Source of the DNA: Lomentospora prolificans
Taxonomy: Eukaryota; Ascomycota; Sordariomycetes; Microascales; Microascaceae
Assembly (NCBI GenBank): GCA_029532625.1
Contig: JARFXM010000011.1
Coordinates: 2,480,001-2,544,000, forward strand
Reading direction: 5' to 3'
Length of the DNA: 64,000 nt
Position 1 is the stretch's first letter, and every line of letters begins with the position of its first letter. The position numbers and the translations under genes were made by a program. This document shows, in pieces, positions 36,044-46,571 of the stretch. The notes beneath the pieces were generated by a model. The model worked only from the letters and a program-made list of their open reading frames with translations. It was not told where the DNA came from and did not search any database.

Positions 36044-36781
36044 GCTGGGAGATGCACATACAGCCGGAGCCCCCCCATTCCTTGGCGCCCTTTATACCTC
36101 GCCTCCCGACGAAGATTGTCTTATTTCCTTTCCTTTATATATGTTTCTCCATCCGTCCATTTGAAATGGCTTGCATAGGAAGAGCGGAAGGGTCGCACTC
36201 CATAAAACACACCTAGGGGAACCCGTGGGCTTCAGGCAACATCCTCGCTAACCCATCGGGTTTTATCGTCCACCAGCTCTTGTCTCATTAGTTGTACTTG
36301 TTCTTGGATTTTTTTTTTTTTGTATGAGAAATGATACCACTCCTTTAGACATATGATTGAAAGACGTGGCCTTAGTCATGGTCTCGGATGAATGAAAGCG
36401 CCGCTGGTCGTTTAGACAAACCTATTTTTCGCTCAATTTGCCTGTGACATCAAATCCGACCGAACAGCGCAAGTCCGCTGGAAATAATGAATGCCCGCCG
36501 ATAGGCTGAGAATCTAATTCGGGGAGGCCGAGGAGCCAAAGAAATCGGTGCTCGATTTGCCCCGTCTTTGCCGCGACTCGAATCACGTGATTTCCCGTCA
36601 TTGTCGTGCCTGCTCGATCCAACTAAGCTCCCCGCTGCACGATGCTGTTCACGTTGAAAACGCCATCAATATCCCTGTCATTCTCCCGCAACGGATGACT
36701 CGCCTCGCCAACACAAGCCTGCGTCCGATTCTGTATGTCAACTTTCTACCTGGTAACTACCGAAGAGGCTTCACCCAGGCC
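36044..36781. other. Intergenic region; possible upstream start for the PNKP gene
   Basis: 3' flank of the Egh16-like gene and promoter of the PNKP gene. An in-frame ATG at 36695 would give the PNKP protein 29 extra residues rich in Arg, Leu and Asn with no acidic residues, a possible organelle-targeting alternative. Confidence 0.4.
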
Positions 36782-38512
36782 ATGTCATCTGGCGCGTCGA
36801 ACCCCACAAAACGCACCTCTGATGTCCCTATCTCCCCGCCGCCCGTGAAACGGAGGCTTCAGAGTGGCACAACGAGTATGCTATCTTTTACCAGGCTTCT
36901 ATGGAATTATAACTGATAGCAACATTTCAGAAAATGCTGTAGCCACCTTCTTTACACCTACTTCCCAGAAACCAAAGGATAAAACGACGTGGACCGAACG
37001 CGCCCCTGACGACGATACCCCAACTTCACTTCTTGTCGGCCGATATGTACCAGATGGGAAGACCGAAGATCCAGCGAGTAAGCGAAGGAAGATAGCTGCA
37101 TTCGATCTTGTACGTTCTGTTACAACACTGGGATTTGGGCCGGGACCGGGTCGCTGACAGAGATCCCATAGGATTCTACGTTAATCAAGCCTAAGTCAGG
37201 CAAGAAGCACGCCGACAGTGCCACGGATTGGCAGTGGTGGAATACCGCAGTTCCGGCAAAACTAAAGTCGTTATACGATGATAGGTAAGTACATGCTCTC
37301 GACCCGCGAGTCGACGTACAGGCCCTAATTTGTTGTCGCGTAGTTACCGAGTCGTCATAATCTCCAATCAGGGTGGCCTCCAGCTTCACTATGATCCCAA
37401 GTCTAAAGCACCGAAAGCGAGGTCTACAACGCGCGTCACTGCCTTCAAACAAAAGTGCAGCGCCGTGCTCAGTCACCTTGATATACCGACAACAGTCTAC
37501 GCTGCCACAGGCCGAGATATCTTTAGGAAGCCCCGTACAGGCATCTGGGCTGAGATATGCGAGGACTACGACCTCAATCCGAAGGACATTGATATCGAAA
37601 ATAGCTTCTACGTTGGAGATGCCGGGGGGCGGATAGCCGAAATCGGGGGAAGTAATCAGGGTTTGGTAACGGCTAAGGACTTTAGCTGTAGCGATCGCGA
37701 CTTTGCCCACAACGTCGGCATCCCTTTCCTTACACCCGAAGAATACTTCCTTGGCCTTCCGCCGCGCGAGTTCCGCAGAGACTTTGACCTTGAGCATTTT
37801 CCTTTTCCAGAGGAATCAGACGACAAAATTCCCATGTTTTCTACAAAGAACAAGCAAGACCTTGTTATATTTTGTGGACCACCTGGAGCTGGCAAGAGCA
37901 CGTTTTATCATCGTTACTTAAAGCCTTTAGGCTATGAGAGAGTGAACCAGGACACACTTAAAACGTATGGGCTCTTTCCTTTAGATACTCTCTTAAGAAT
38001 TCATTTGCTAACGTTCCCATCCAGACGAGAAAAGTGTGTTCACGCTGCCTCGAATCTCCTTGGGGAGGGCGACTCAGTTGTAATTGGTACGTATCCCAAT
38101 TGAACCTGTCTTGTTTCCGTCGGCCAACTGACTCGTCCAGATAATACCAATCCGGACTCTGATACCAGGGCTGTCTGGGTTGAACTGGCGAAGAAATTCA
38201 AAGTGCCTGTCCGATGCGTCTGGTTCAAGACTCCACCCAGTGTCTGTGAGCACAACGATGCTGTGAGATCAATGAACAAATTAGTGAGCTAGCCTTCAAA
38301 CCCCCATCCCACCGCTCCTTCTTGCTAAAACTATATTCGTTAAGATGAACCCGGAAAAGCGCGAGGCCTTGCCTAAGCTGGCGTTTAATTCATTCGCGTC
38401 TAAATTCAAACAACCACAGGAGAAAGAAGGTTTCCAGGATATCACTGAGGTCGAATTCCGCTTCCGCGGGTCGAAGGAGGAGTACGACATCTGGGCTAGA
38501 TATTGGCTTTAA
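36782..38512 (+). CDS. pnk1: Polynucleotide kinase 3'-phosphatase (PNKP)
   Basis: Seven exons: 36782-36875, 36931-37109, 37172-37284, 37344-37964, 38025-38086, 38141-38283 and 38345-38512; 459 aa. All six introns are GT-AG and phase-checked. The enzyme repairs damaged DNA ends in the nucleus by removing 3' phosphate and phosphorylating 5' hydroxyl. The phosphatase domain shows the HAD motif FDLDSTLI (near residue 90), VVIISNQGG (near 130) and the metal-binding region YVGDAGGR. The kinase domain shows the Walker A motif GPPGAGKST (near 310), NQDTLKT, DNTNPD and the C-terminal EFRFRGSKEEYDIWARYWL. The N-terminus MSSGASNPTKRTSD and PPPVKRRL is a plausible nuclear signal; no FHA domain is present, as in other fungal members. 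The last intron uses an unusual aag acceptor but keeps the family sequence. Confidence 0.95.
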
Positions 38513-39012
38513 GCGTATAACATCTGTATCGCGTATACTCGAGGTCGTAATGATTCAATGAATTGAAGCCCTTAAGACTTCTAGGTCTCCCTGCTGCTAA
38601 CATCGAGTGCCACGAGCCTGCTCTCTCCAAGACACACTACCACTTTCACAGGCGCATGGCGAGAATTGTTAGTGTGGAGAAATGGCGCGGCCCGCCTATA
38701 AACTTACTGTCGGAGGTTCTATCGTGCACGTGACCCTACCACCGGCCACTGCCCTTCCCTCACTACACTGTCACAGAGCCAGCTAGGCCCGCAAGCTTCC
38801 AGTGTCGCCCTCATTCATCCTTGTGCACGAAACGAGAGGATTCGGCGTATTCGCGCCCATTGATAAACCACCGTGGCATAACCCAGCACCTTCCTTCCTT
38901 CCTTCATCTCCAACCGCTGCCCCTATCGCGCCAACACTAGGCCTTACTCTTTACAGAACCCCTCATTTCGAGCGTTCAAAACGCGCTCGTCCCCGCCGAA
39001 GCTCGGAGCAAA
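38513..39012. other. Intergenic region between PNKP and Med18
   Basis: About 500 bases with a CT-rich leader before 39013. No gene is seen. Confidence 0.5.
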
Positions 39013-39918
39013 ATGTATGAGCTCTCCCTCCTCGCCATTGTGGCGAGTAAGGACGTCCCGAGAGCCTGTAATGTGCTCTCTGGACTCTGCGCCCAAGAAC
39101 CTTGGGAAAGCATTCATCATGTGCACTTCTTCCGTGGCTCTGGCCGTCCCAGCGGCATGGCCAACCCGTCTCCCACACCCTGGCCGCAGCAGAAGGACAT
39201 TCCTGCGCTCTGGAAAGAACTCGATCAAGCTCTTGGTCGACAGTCATACCACGTCCAGGTCAGGTATGAGGTCTCTAAGGGAGATTTTGGGAGCGGGAAT
39301 GCGACGGACTTCAATGCGGCGCCGGGTATTCTGAGATGGACTGATTTTCCTGAGCCTCCTCAAGCGGTTGCGCAGCAGGACAAGGGTCTGATTACTCAGA
39401 GGAAGAAAATCGAGATTTGGGGACAGAAGAACCTTTACAATATTCTAACTGGGAAGCAGTACAGGTAGGTATCCTTGTGGTTTCGCCCCTGGCTCCCGAA
39501 CAACGCGGCTGTCTTGTTTTTGTCAAAGCTAACCTGACTTAGCCTCACGTCCGACCAAATAGAACACGCCTATCTCTTCTTCCGTGATGAGGTAGAGTTC
39601 TCTCTCCACCACTACTCTTACGCCAGGCAGCCTGGATCTATGCCGGGTACGCCGGCGAATCCCCTTCCCCCGTGGGACCAGCTCGTCGATGTCGATGATA
39701 CTCATCACTGGCTCCTACAGGTGAAGCTCCACGTTATTCAGGACAACAAGCCCGACGAGGTGCGCAAGGCACAAGAGCAACTCGCAGCGATTAAGAAGGA
39801 ACTTGAGGGTATCTTCCAGTTTGAGGTTGTCGACCGGCAGGTCTACGATTCGCGTGTGCCGCTCCAGGTCCAGGGCGCGCCGGCTCCCCTACCCCAGGTT
39901 GTTCGCGCCAGCGATTAG
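39013..39918 (+). CDS. srb5: Mediator complex subunit 18 (Med18/Srb5)
   Basis: Two exons, 39013-39464 and 39543-39918, 275 aa. The intron has a gtaggt donor and a ctgacttag 3' end, and the junction codon is Ser in YRSLTSDQIEHAYLFF. Med18 is a head-module subunit of the RNA polymerase II Mediator; it pairs with Med20 on Med8. Seen: MYELSLLAIVASKDVPRACNVL and the motif HHVHFFRG at the start, the segment KKIEIWGQKNLYNILTGKQYR, the DDTHHWLLQVKLHVIQDN strand-loop and the C-terminal FEVVDRQVYDSRVPLQVQG. The length is usual for fungi. The oddity is that the same frame stays open for another 103 codons after the TAG at 39916 (see the next feature). Confidence 0.93.
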
Positions 39919-40230
39919 AATGCTACTGGCAGAGAACTAGCCCTTGGAGGTGAGAGTTCTGGGGCGCATAATGGAACGATACTCGGCTATGATGATGACG
40001 ATAGCGATGATGATAATATCTCGGATGAGGAGTATCTGAGGCGTCTTGACGAAATGGACTTGTCTGAAGACGATTGGGATGCCGCTGCCGCTCAAGTCGG
40101 GAATGATGAGTTTACTATCAGCGACGGACAACTTAAGAATAAGAGTGGCGCAGCCGACACCGGGAACATCACGTCTGATCCCAAGGACAGGAGAGGCGAG
40201 GACCAGGGGACATTGCCTGATGCGACATGA
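39919..40230 (+). other. In-frame acidic open frame directly after the Med18 stop codon
   Basis: Read in the Med18 frame past the TAG, 103 sense codons follow before TGA at 40228-40230. The peptide looks like protein: Gly/Ser-rich start, then GYDDDDSDDDNISDEEYL, RRLDEMDLSEDDWDAAAAQ, then a Lys/Asp/Gly-rich tail. It has no ATG of its own until codon 46. No GT-AG pair that I could find skips the TAG in frame. It may be a C-terminal extension lost by a new stop, a readthrough extension, or chance open frame. Confidence 0.45.
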
Positions 40231-40858
40231 CTTCTTTCGCGAGGCCTCTAGAATATAGACTGGCAATCACCGAGGGATGCCGTGTGAAGTCACTTCTAGA
40301 GGAGGCATATCGATCATTTCACTTCTTAGAGCAAGGTGTTAGGCGGTTGCGTTAATATGAGACCAAAAGCGCATCACTTCAAGGTGGGCACAAGATTATC
40401 GGGATATGTTTTGTGGGCGAGAAGCCTCAGCCGACACCATTTTTTTATATTATTATCAAAACGAGAAGTGATTAATATAGAATACCGTAGTGATAGGTAC
40501 AGACGACGGTGCAAGCCATACGTAGTGTACAAGACGCCAGGGCGTTGAGTTCTCCTCCAGGGCTCGCGTTGCTGAGGTTATCTTCCCATTTGCGGCCGCA
40601 TTACCTGCAAATCTTTGCCACCCATCGATCTAAGGTGGCTTGCATATCAGAATTCGGGAGGAAATTCGCAGTGGACCACATGGCATAGCGATTCCCTAGC
40701 TTAAGCCATCGTTGTCTTCTGTTGTATTTCGGCTTCGTTGATAAAACGGTGAGCCGAGTATGGGTAGGTAGGCGGTTCATTCGTTTAACTCGCTTCACAC
40801 TGTTCTATCGACCTTATTGAATCCCAGCCCTGGTCCCTTCCTCACACTCTTCACCTGG
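40231..40858. other. Convergent intergenic region
   Basis: 3' flanks of the Med18 and monooxygenase genes. No gene is seen. Confidence 0.5.
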
Positions 40859-42073
40859 CTACAGACTTGAGGTAATTCCCGAACCCATCACCTTCAGTTG
40901 AGCCATGATGTCCTGGGGGTTCTTCTCCCCTACCTGCTTCTGGAGGAAGCTTGTCCAATCGAGGAACAGGTCCCGGAAAAAGGTCAAAGGAAATGGCATG
41001 TGGTGGAATAACCGGCCGAGGAAATACGCGCCGTTGACTTGGTCAGTCGTATGCTGGAGTTGTAGACCCTCGTACTCTTCCAAAGCCTTGACGACGGCCT
41101 CTGTATCGGACAGGTCGACTTTGTGGAGCCGTTGGCCGATGAAATATCCGTCACAAATAGACATGCCAGCACCATACGCAGCATAGGGAGACGTGGCATG
41201 AGCGGCATCTCCGGCGAGAGTGATTCGTCCTTTCGACCACTTCTTGAGAGGCACTCGGTCTCGAATGGGCCACGTCTGGAAATTTTCAACAGCTGTCGCC
41301 TCGACGAGAGCCTTGAGCGGGCCAGTGAACCGTGTTGCAAGCTTGACAGCGTGGGCATGGAGGTCTTCGGGCGCAGGCTTGCCGTCTGGCCACGCCTGTA
41401 GGATCCACCATTGGTGGCCCATCTTTCCCTTGCTCAGAATGCTTGAATAGGTGCCCTGGACCTGGGAGTCATGCATGAGCACACATTCATTGGCCTCGGT
41501 ACCCTCGACGTTCGCAAAGGTGAATCCGCCTATTATCTGTAGGTCGTGGTTCCGCTTTGGCGACTTGCCCCAGAGGTGCTGACGGACAAACGAGTCAATG
41601 CCATCCGCACCGACCAGAATACCAGCTGTTACAAGCTTTCCGTCGGCGAATGTCAGGTTGACGTGACTTCCGCAATCTTGTAAACCGATAAGTTGACGGT
41701 TGAATTCGATGACGTCCGCGGGCATCGCATCTAGCATGCGTGTGTATAAATCAGGCCGGAGGAGGCCAACGAAGCCCCCGCCAACTTGCTGAAGTACCTC
41801 CTCTGGGAGCTTAACATCGGCTCTGATGTGGCCCTTAGCATTTCGAAAGGTCGTGTGACAGGGAGCCCCTATATCCTTGATGTCAACGCCCATGCTATCT
41901 AGGGCATGGAGTGGAGGTGGCCAGAGGTTGAGAATGTTTCCCGCGGGTCTGGCGTACGGGTAGCGCTCGTATACTTTGACGCGGAGGCCTGCCTTGATGA
42001 GTGAAAGGGCGGTGGCCATGCCAGCCGGCCCACCGCCGATTACGGCAGCATCAATGTCGAATTTCGCGGTCAT
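40859..42073 (-). CDS. FAD-dependent aromatic-type monooxygenase (PHBH fold)
   Basis: Single exon, 404 aa. It is a class A flavoprotein monooxygenase: the dinucleotide motif VIGGGPAGMATAL (from residue 11), the E-R pair KVYERYPYARPAG, the DG motif VGADGIDSFVRQHLWG (mid protein) and the GD motif ITLAGDAAHATSPYAAYGAG (near residue 280). The family uses NAD(P)H and O2 to hydroxylate phenolic or polyketide substrates, salicylate-hydroxylase-like enzymes being the best known. The substrate cannot be told. There is no transmembrane tail; the C-terminal part after FLGRLFHHMPFPLTFF is short. No intron is present, unlike most longer genes in this window. It is followed upstream, after 1.2 kb, by a reductase gene on the same strand. 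No biosynthetic core enzyme is nearby. Confidence 0.9.
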   Translation of the reverse strand: MTAKFDIDAAVIGGGPAGMATALSLIKAGLRVKVYERYPYARPAGNILNLWPPPLHALDSMGVDIKDIGAPCHTTFRNAKGHIRADVKLPEEVLQQVGGGFVGLLRPDLYTRMLDAMPADVIEFNRQLIGLQDCGSHVNLTFADGKLVTAGILVGADGIDSFVRQHLWGKSPKRNHDLQIIGGFTFANVEGTEANECVLMHDSQVQGTYSSILSKGKMGHQWWILQAWPDGKPAPEDLHAHAVKLATRFTGPLKALVEATAVENFQTWPIRDRVPLKKWSKGRITLAGDAAHATSPYAAYGAGMSICDGYFIGQRLHKVDLSDTEAVVKALEEYEGLQLQHTTDQVNGAYFLGRLFHHMPFPLTFFRDLFLDWTSFLQKQVGEKNPQDIMAQLKVMGSGITSSL

Positions 42074-42168
42074 GGCGATGATGTGCGGGACTCTTGGGTT
42101 TAAAAAGAAAGATTATCAGAGTGCGACAACTGAACTGTTCTGATGTGATAAGCTCGGAGAGATCCTTA

Positions 42169-42175
42169 CTATATA
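42169..42175 (-). promoter_or_regulatory. TATA-like element of the monooxygenase gene
   Basis: TATATAG on the minus strand, about 97 bases upstream of the ATG at 42073. This is the position expected for a fungal TATA box. Confidence 0.45.
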
Positions 42176-43246
42176 ATCTTGGGGATGCGGAGAATGAATC
42201 CGGGGAAGCTTAAGCTTCCGGTGACCTCCACACACTCCGACGTCGTGGAACGATTATTACTACGCGCGGGGCCCACCGGGGTTCGGCTCCACAATGCATG
42301 ACTGGTGGCCTCGAGCTTGCGTTTCTTTGTATGCACTTCGCAGAGCGGGGATATTCGAATTATGCATTCATCGGATGATGAAGGATAGACCTAACCTTTA
42401 ACCCAACCCTACCCGGTATCAAATTGTCCCAGAGTCAAAAAGTGCTCTTTTGCATCAAGGCTGGACTTTCAGACTGTGCCGACTCCCTCCACATATATTC
42501 CGATGGTGTCAGAAGGTTCACCGATACCCAAGATCCCATCGACTCCGATAGGTCAGGAGACGACAGAAAGCAATCCACCGCCAACCTTGCGACTACGATA
42601 GGCCATTGCTTCCTTGGACCCTGAGACTAAGGTCCTCCGTGTTGGAGTCCGTGCTGACCTCGCTCGGCAGTGCTAATTACTCGTCGACTGCATTGCAGGT
42701 GCTGCGGGAGGTGGAGTTGACTTGTCCAACTATTCCCTTTTTGGCCGATGCCAAAATCTTAAGCCTATCTGGACTCCCCGCGTTTTCGAAACCTGGGGTC
42801 CTCGCTCTTCTTGCGTTTGAGGGCCATCTATATTTATTTCAGATTGTCCTGCATCCACCCTGATTCGTGAAAGGAATTCTTAGGAGCAAATCTTCATGAC
42901 CATGGTATGATACCTGGATATCGGATAAGCGGAAACCTCTGTGGTTTCCATTATCAATATTTCACAGATAGGAACCGGACAACCTAAGCTATTGCAGACT
43001 TAATAGACGAGATTCCTACATCGAGGCGGCGAAAAAGCTGTCAAATCATGAGGGGCGTTGTCCTAGAGTGGATCTCTCCCGCAGTCTACTTATTCAGAGT
43101 GGATACGACGTCTCCCAAGGTTGGAGCATGGTTAGTGAATTGTAAGTTCCAACTATCAATCTCTATTCTGCGTTATTACCTCTCCCCGTCCTGTGCTGGG
43201 TTACCTGTTTCATTTACAGAATAGAATCTGCACATGGCGTCTTGAG
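42176..43246. other. Intergenic region, no gene seen
   Basis: Promoter of the monooxygenase gene and 3' flank of the reductase gene. Open stretches here lack ATG starts or recognisable motifs. Confidence 0.45.
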
Positions 43247-43795
43247 CTAGTGGTACCGAACTTTGTATGTGGTCATTAGTATTCCAGAACTCTCCAATCG
43301 GCGCACTTCCACAAGTTCAAGCTTTGTCCCGAGTGTCCCAGGGTTTGCCGCCGCATCTGACACCATTTTGATTCCTCCTCTCAAGAGGGTCGGCATGATG
43401 GCAGCCTCGATCGTATCAACAAGGCCGGCATCGAGACATGAACCAAGTAGCTGCCCACCACCGAATAACCATATGTCCTTTCCTTCTTGTTCCTTGAGCT
43501 TTTTGATTTCGGAAAGGAAGTTTGCGCCGAGAACTGTGACTTCGGGGTATTCGGAGGGCCTCATTGACTGTGAGACCACGAAGATGCTTTCTTTTGGTCT
43601 AGTCCGGAAAGGGTTGGCATCCCCTTGAGCTCTCATGACTTCGTACGTCGTGCGACCCATGATGAAGATATCGAACTGGGAATATAGCTCGGCAAAATCG
43701 ATGGATGCATCGTCAGTGATCCAGGCCGTGGAGTGATCATGGGGCCCAATATACCCATCAAGGGAAATTGCAACGCTGTAGCGGGAAGAACGCAT
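43247..43795 (-). CDS. Dihydrofolate reductase-like / RibD C-terminal domain protein
   Basis: Single exon, 182 aa. It has the fold signature of bacterial YyaP/YwjB-type and RibD C-terminal reductases: YSVAISLDGYIGPHD at the N-terminus, DIFIMGRTTYEVM (helix binding NADP), SIFVVSQSMRP, DIWLFGGGQLLGSCLDAGLVD (the GGG nucleotide loop near residue 112) and a C-terminal strand pair. Such stand-alone proteins are probably NADPH-dependent reductases of a pterin- or flavin-pathway-like substrate; the true substrate is not known. Small intronless proteins of this type in fungi are often similar to bacterial ones, which makes transfer possible but untested here. The start ATG immediately precedes the first beta strand. 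Confidence 0.9.
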   Translation of the reverse strand: MRSSRYSVAISLDGYIGPHDHSTAWITDDASIDFAELYSQFDIFIMGRTTYEVMRAQGDANPFRTRPKESIFVVSQSMRPSEYPEVTVLGANFLSEIKKLKEQEGKDIWLFGGGQLLGSCLDAGLVDTIEAAIMPTLLRGGIKMVSDAAANPGTLGTKLELVEVRRLESSGILMTTYKVRYH

Positions 43796-46552
43796 TGTGA
43801 GAACTAAACTTTGCGCGAGTGATTAAGAGCGGGTGTAAAGGTGCCTCTGGGCTCTGATAATATACCCACATTTATATTTGTGCGAGTGCGAGGTTGTGAG
43901 TGATATCACAACGCAATCTCCACCCTTGTCAAGCTACATCTTCTGCCATACAGTTCGACATGCAGTCCAAGGTACTGGTTCCTCAAAATCAGAAATGATG
44001 TGCACCCACAGGAGAGCCTCGTTCGAAGCAGCCCTCCACCAATACCCAATGATAGTATCGGGGCGCAGTGGCTTTTAGTCTTAATGCCCACCATCATGAG
44101 CAAGCAAGTTCAATGTTCCGATTCATGGAACTGTTACAACTTGCTTACAGTGAGATGCCTCCCAACCGCCGCCAAGGCTCTTAAATACGGATAAACTACG
44201 TAGAGGGATGAACGTGCTGAAGCGAGAACTCTCAGAGGCCATTTATTAGGAACCGGGTTTAATGTTGCTTGATGATTTCCGACACAGCATGTTGACAGTC
44301 ATTGGGTTACTCCGCGTATGCAACCACCAGTGTATACGGATGGGCCTTCCAACCCTACAATACGGGCGTTCTGTTGGAATATGATCAATGACAAGTGGCA
44401 TTCTGGACGTATCGTTACAGGGGAACTTCGTTTCATTCATCGGCCTCAATTAGGGGGTTTAAGCCTACGGCTGTGCAGCAGACACTCTGAGTTAGGCTGG
44501 GGAATCCTGCCATTGCATAGGAGCAGCAGAATCTTTCTACCAGGTTGTCGCAGGTCTCTTCTTCTTTAAATTGCGCCCAAAGGTACACAACCAGTTTGAG
44601 AATCGGGACCAGGGAGCCAATATCCATTTCTCGGAGGGTTAGCCACCAGGGGTTATGAGGTCCGGCGATGTGTCACGCATACCGCTGCAGATCCAAAGGA
44701 TCGTGATAGCTGTGGTCGACATTCGTCGAAAGGACCAACATGCCTTCAAAGCGCGCCCAACGACGGCCCAGAAAATTCTCTGGTCGCATGGAGAGGGAAC
44801 AATAATGGGTATATGGGTTACTGCATGCGGGGCTACAAAGAAGCCTGCAAATACCGGTACGGGCAGGCGGAGCTTCTGAAGACAAACTGGCTATGCGACA
44901 TGTATACCAAACCTGGTCATCGTCTCCAAAAGTGCTTCTTCCGCAGCGGATGGCCTGCAATTCGTCTCCATACCAAACAATAAGTGTTCGTAGGAATATT
45001 AAGTCTTGGGAGGATTTGAATTGGGAGATCTCACAATCTAAGAATGATGACGGGAAAGCAGGGCTTTCGGTATAGTTCGACACCCGACGTACAAGCCGTT
45101 GATCCGTCTTCCGATTGTAGGCCAAAGCTGCCTAGATTACCAAAGGCATTAGATTAAGTTAAGACTGCGATCGACGAGGGGTATGGGCTTGCGAACGACG
45201 AATAGTTACAACTGCCTTTGAAAAGGGCGTGACCAAAGGGGGGCCAAACTGTCGGATACGGTGCAACCGCGGAAGACAAGGAAATTGCAAATATCAGCCA
45301 ACGGAAAGCCATTAGGGGAGGAGAAGGCGAGGGAGGTCCTAGTTTGGAGATGAACTGTCTATCGGCGCTGGGGATTCCGTATACAATTCGGAATGGTCTC
45401 AAGCAACATTGAGGGAGGCGTAGCGTACGGGTGAACAAGTAGAATGACAGATTCCCCGGGTCCCGACACGGGATCTCTTCTTGGAGACGATGATGAATGG
45501 TCAGCGCTATGCGCGGCATGGAGTGAGATTTCCTCTGCTTATGATGTTGTTTCTGTTCCAGAACCTTGGATCGAATTTGCTGATGGGGATTAGTAGGTGG
45601 AGGTTATGAAGAGGGAGCTGGGGAAAAGAAAAAAGTGCGAAACAATGCGAGATGTGAAAGTATCACAAAGGCGGGAATGGGCAACCGTGATTTGAATGGG
45701 CGTGGAATACGAAGGCCATACTTGAGCAATAGAATGGATTCTAAAACACGTATAGTTTGTACGTGACGTTCGAGTATATGCCCTTTATGACAAGAGAATC
45801 GCGGACCATGCTACTTGGAGTAGGCTGAAAGCAATGTGAGGAGAATATAGCTAGCAGTCTAATACATTCCGAGGGGCTTGTATAGCATCGTTCTTTGAGA
45901 TCAGTGATGACAACTTCCATCATCTCACTAGGCCGGTGATGTCCATCATCTAGGTTGAGCTCCCGTCTATTAACAGCTACAGAAACACACGCTCTTGATG
46001 TTACCATCCCGCCTAAGCCACGTTGATCCGGAGTGGAACGTCTCGGAGCAAGCCAGGCACTCCTGTGCAAGGACTGCCCATCTTGATCCGAGCGAACAAG
46101 GAACAACCTCGACAGGTGTACCGGCGCGAAAGCGGCGGGTTTCGAATCCGAGTTCGTCACTAGGGTCTAGCCCCCGCGCTCCCTTTTCTGTATATAACGT
46201 AGTTGTTTGCGGTGAAGATCATCGGGCCCTGCTGTAGCCGAAATCGTCGATGTTTATGTCGATATCTCCTCAGTCACTTTCCCGTCCCCGATCCCGGGCC
46301 TAGAGGATTCTCGATTTATTTTTGCATAGCCCGATTTGCTTTGGGCAAGCCTCGGAGAAATAAACCCTGCGTGCGACTTATTGCCGCAAGGCTACGTTGT
46401 GTGCCGAACTCGCGTGGATGCAGAGGGCAGATGCATGGACGGGAGGTAAGGGAGACGAAGCCCGCCTCAGATCGCATATATGGAGGAATTTGGGTCGGAT
46501 CGCAGCACATAACGGTGTCAAAAACGGAGGGTTCGAGTTGTGTAACAATAGA

Positions 46553-46571
46553 TTATCAGATCATCTGATAA
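46553..46571. promoter_or_regulatory. Paired inverted ATCWGATAA (iron-type GATA) site, distal copy
   Basis: TTATCAGATCATCTGATAA: two ATCTGATAA motifs in inverted orientation separated by one base. ATCWGATAA is the known consensus of SreA/SRE-type iron-responsive GATA factors in filamentous ascomycetes. No gene is recognised beside it. The 34-base segment 46546-46579 is 30/34 identical to 51353-51386. Confidence 0.5.

Noticed and set aside
39898..39940. Possible intron removing the Med18 stop codon (gttgtt...actag)
   Set aside because: It is 43 nt, not a multiple of three; the donor is poor and splicing would shift the frame away from the acidic extension.
44673..45125. 150-codon minus-strand frame in the desert
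   Set aside because: It has no ATG at its start and no family resemblance, and it ends without adjoining exons.
46120..46170. tttcgaatccg resembling a tRNA 3' half
   Set aside because: The stem bases flanking the loop mismatch and no 5' half is present.
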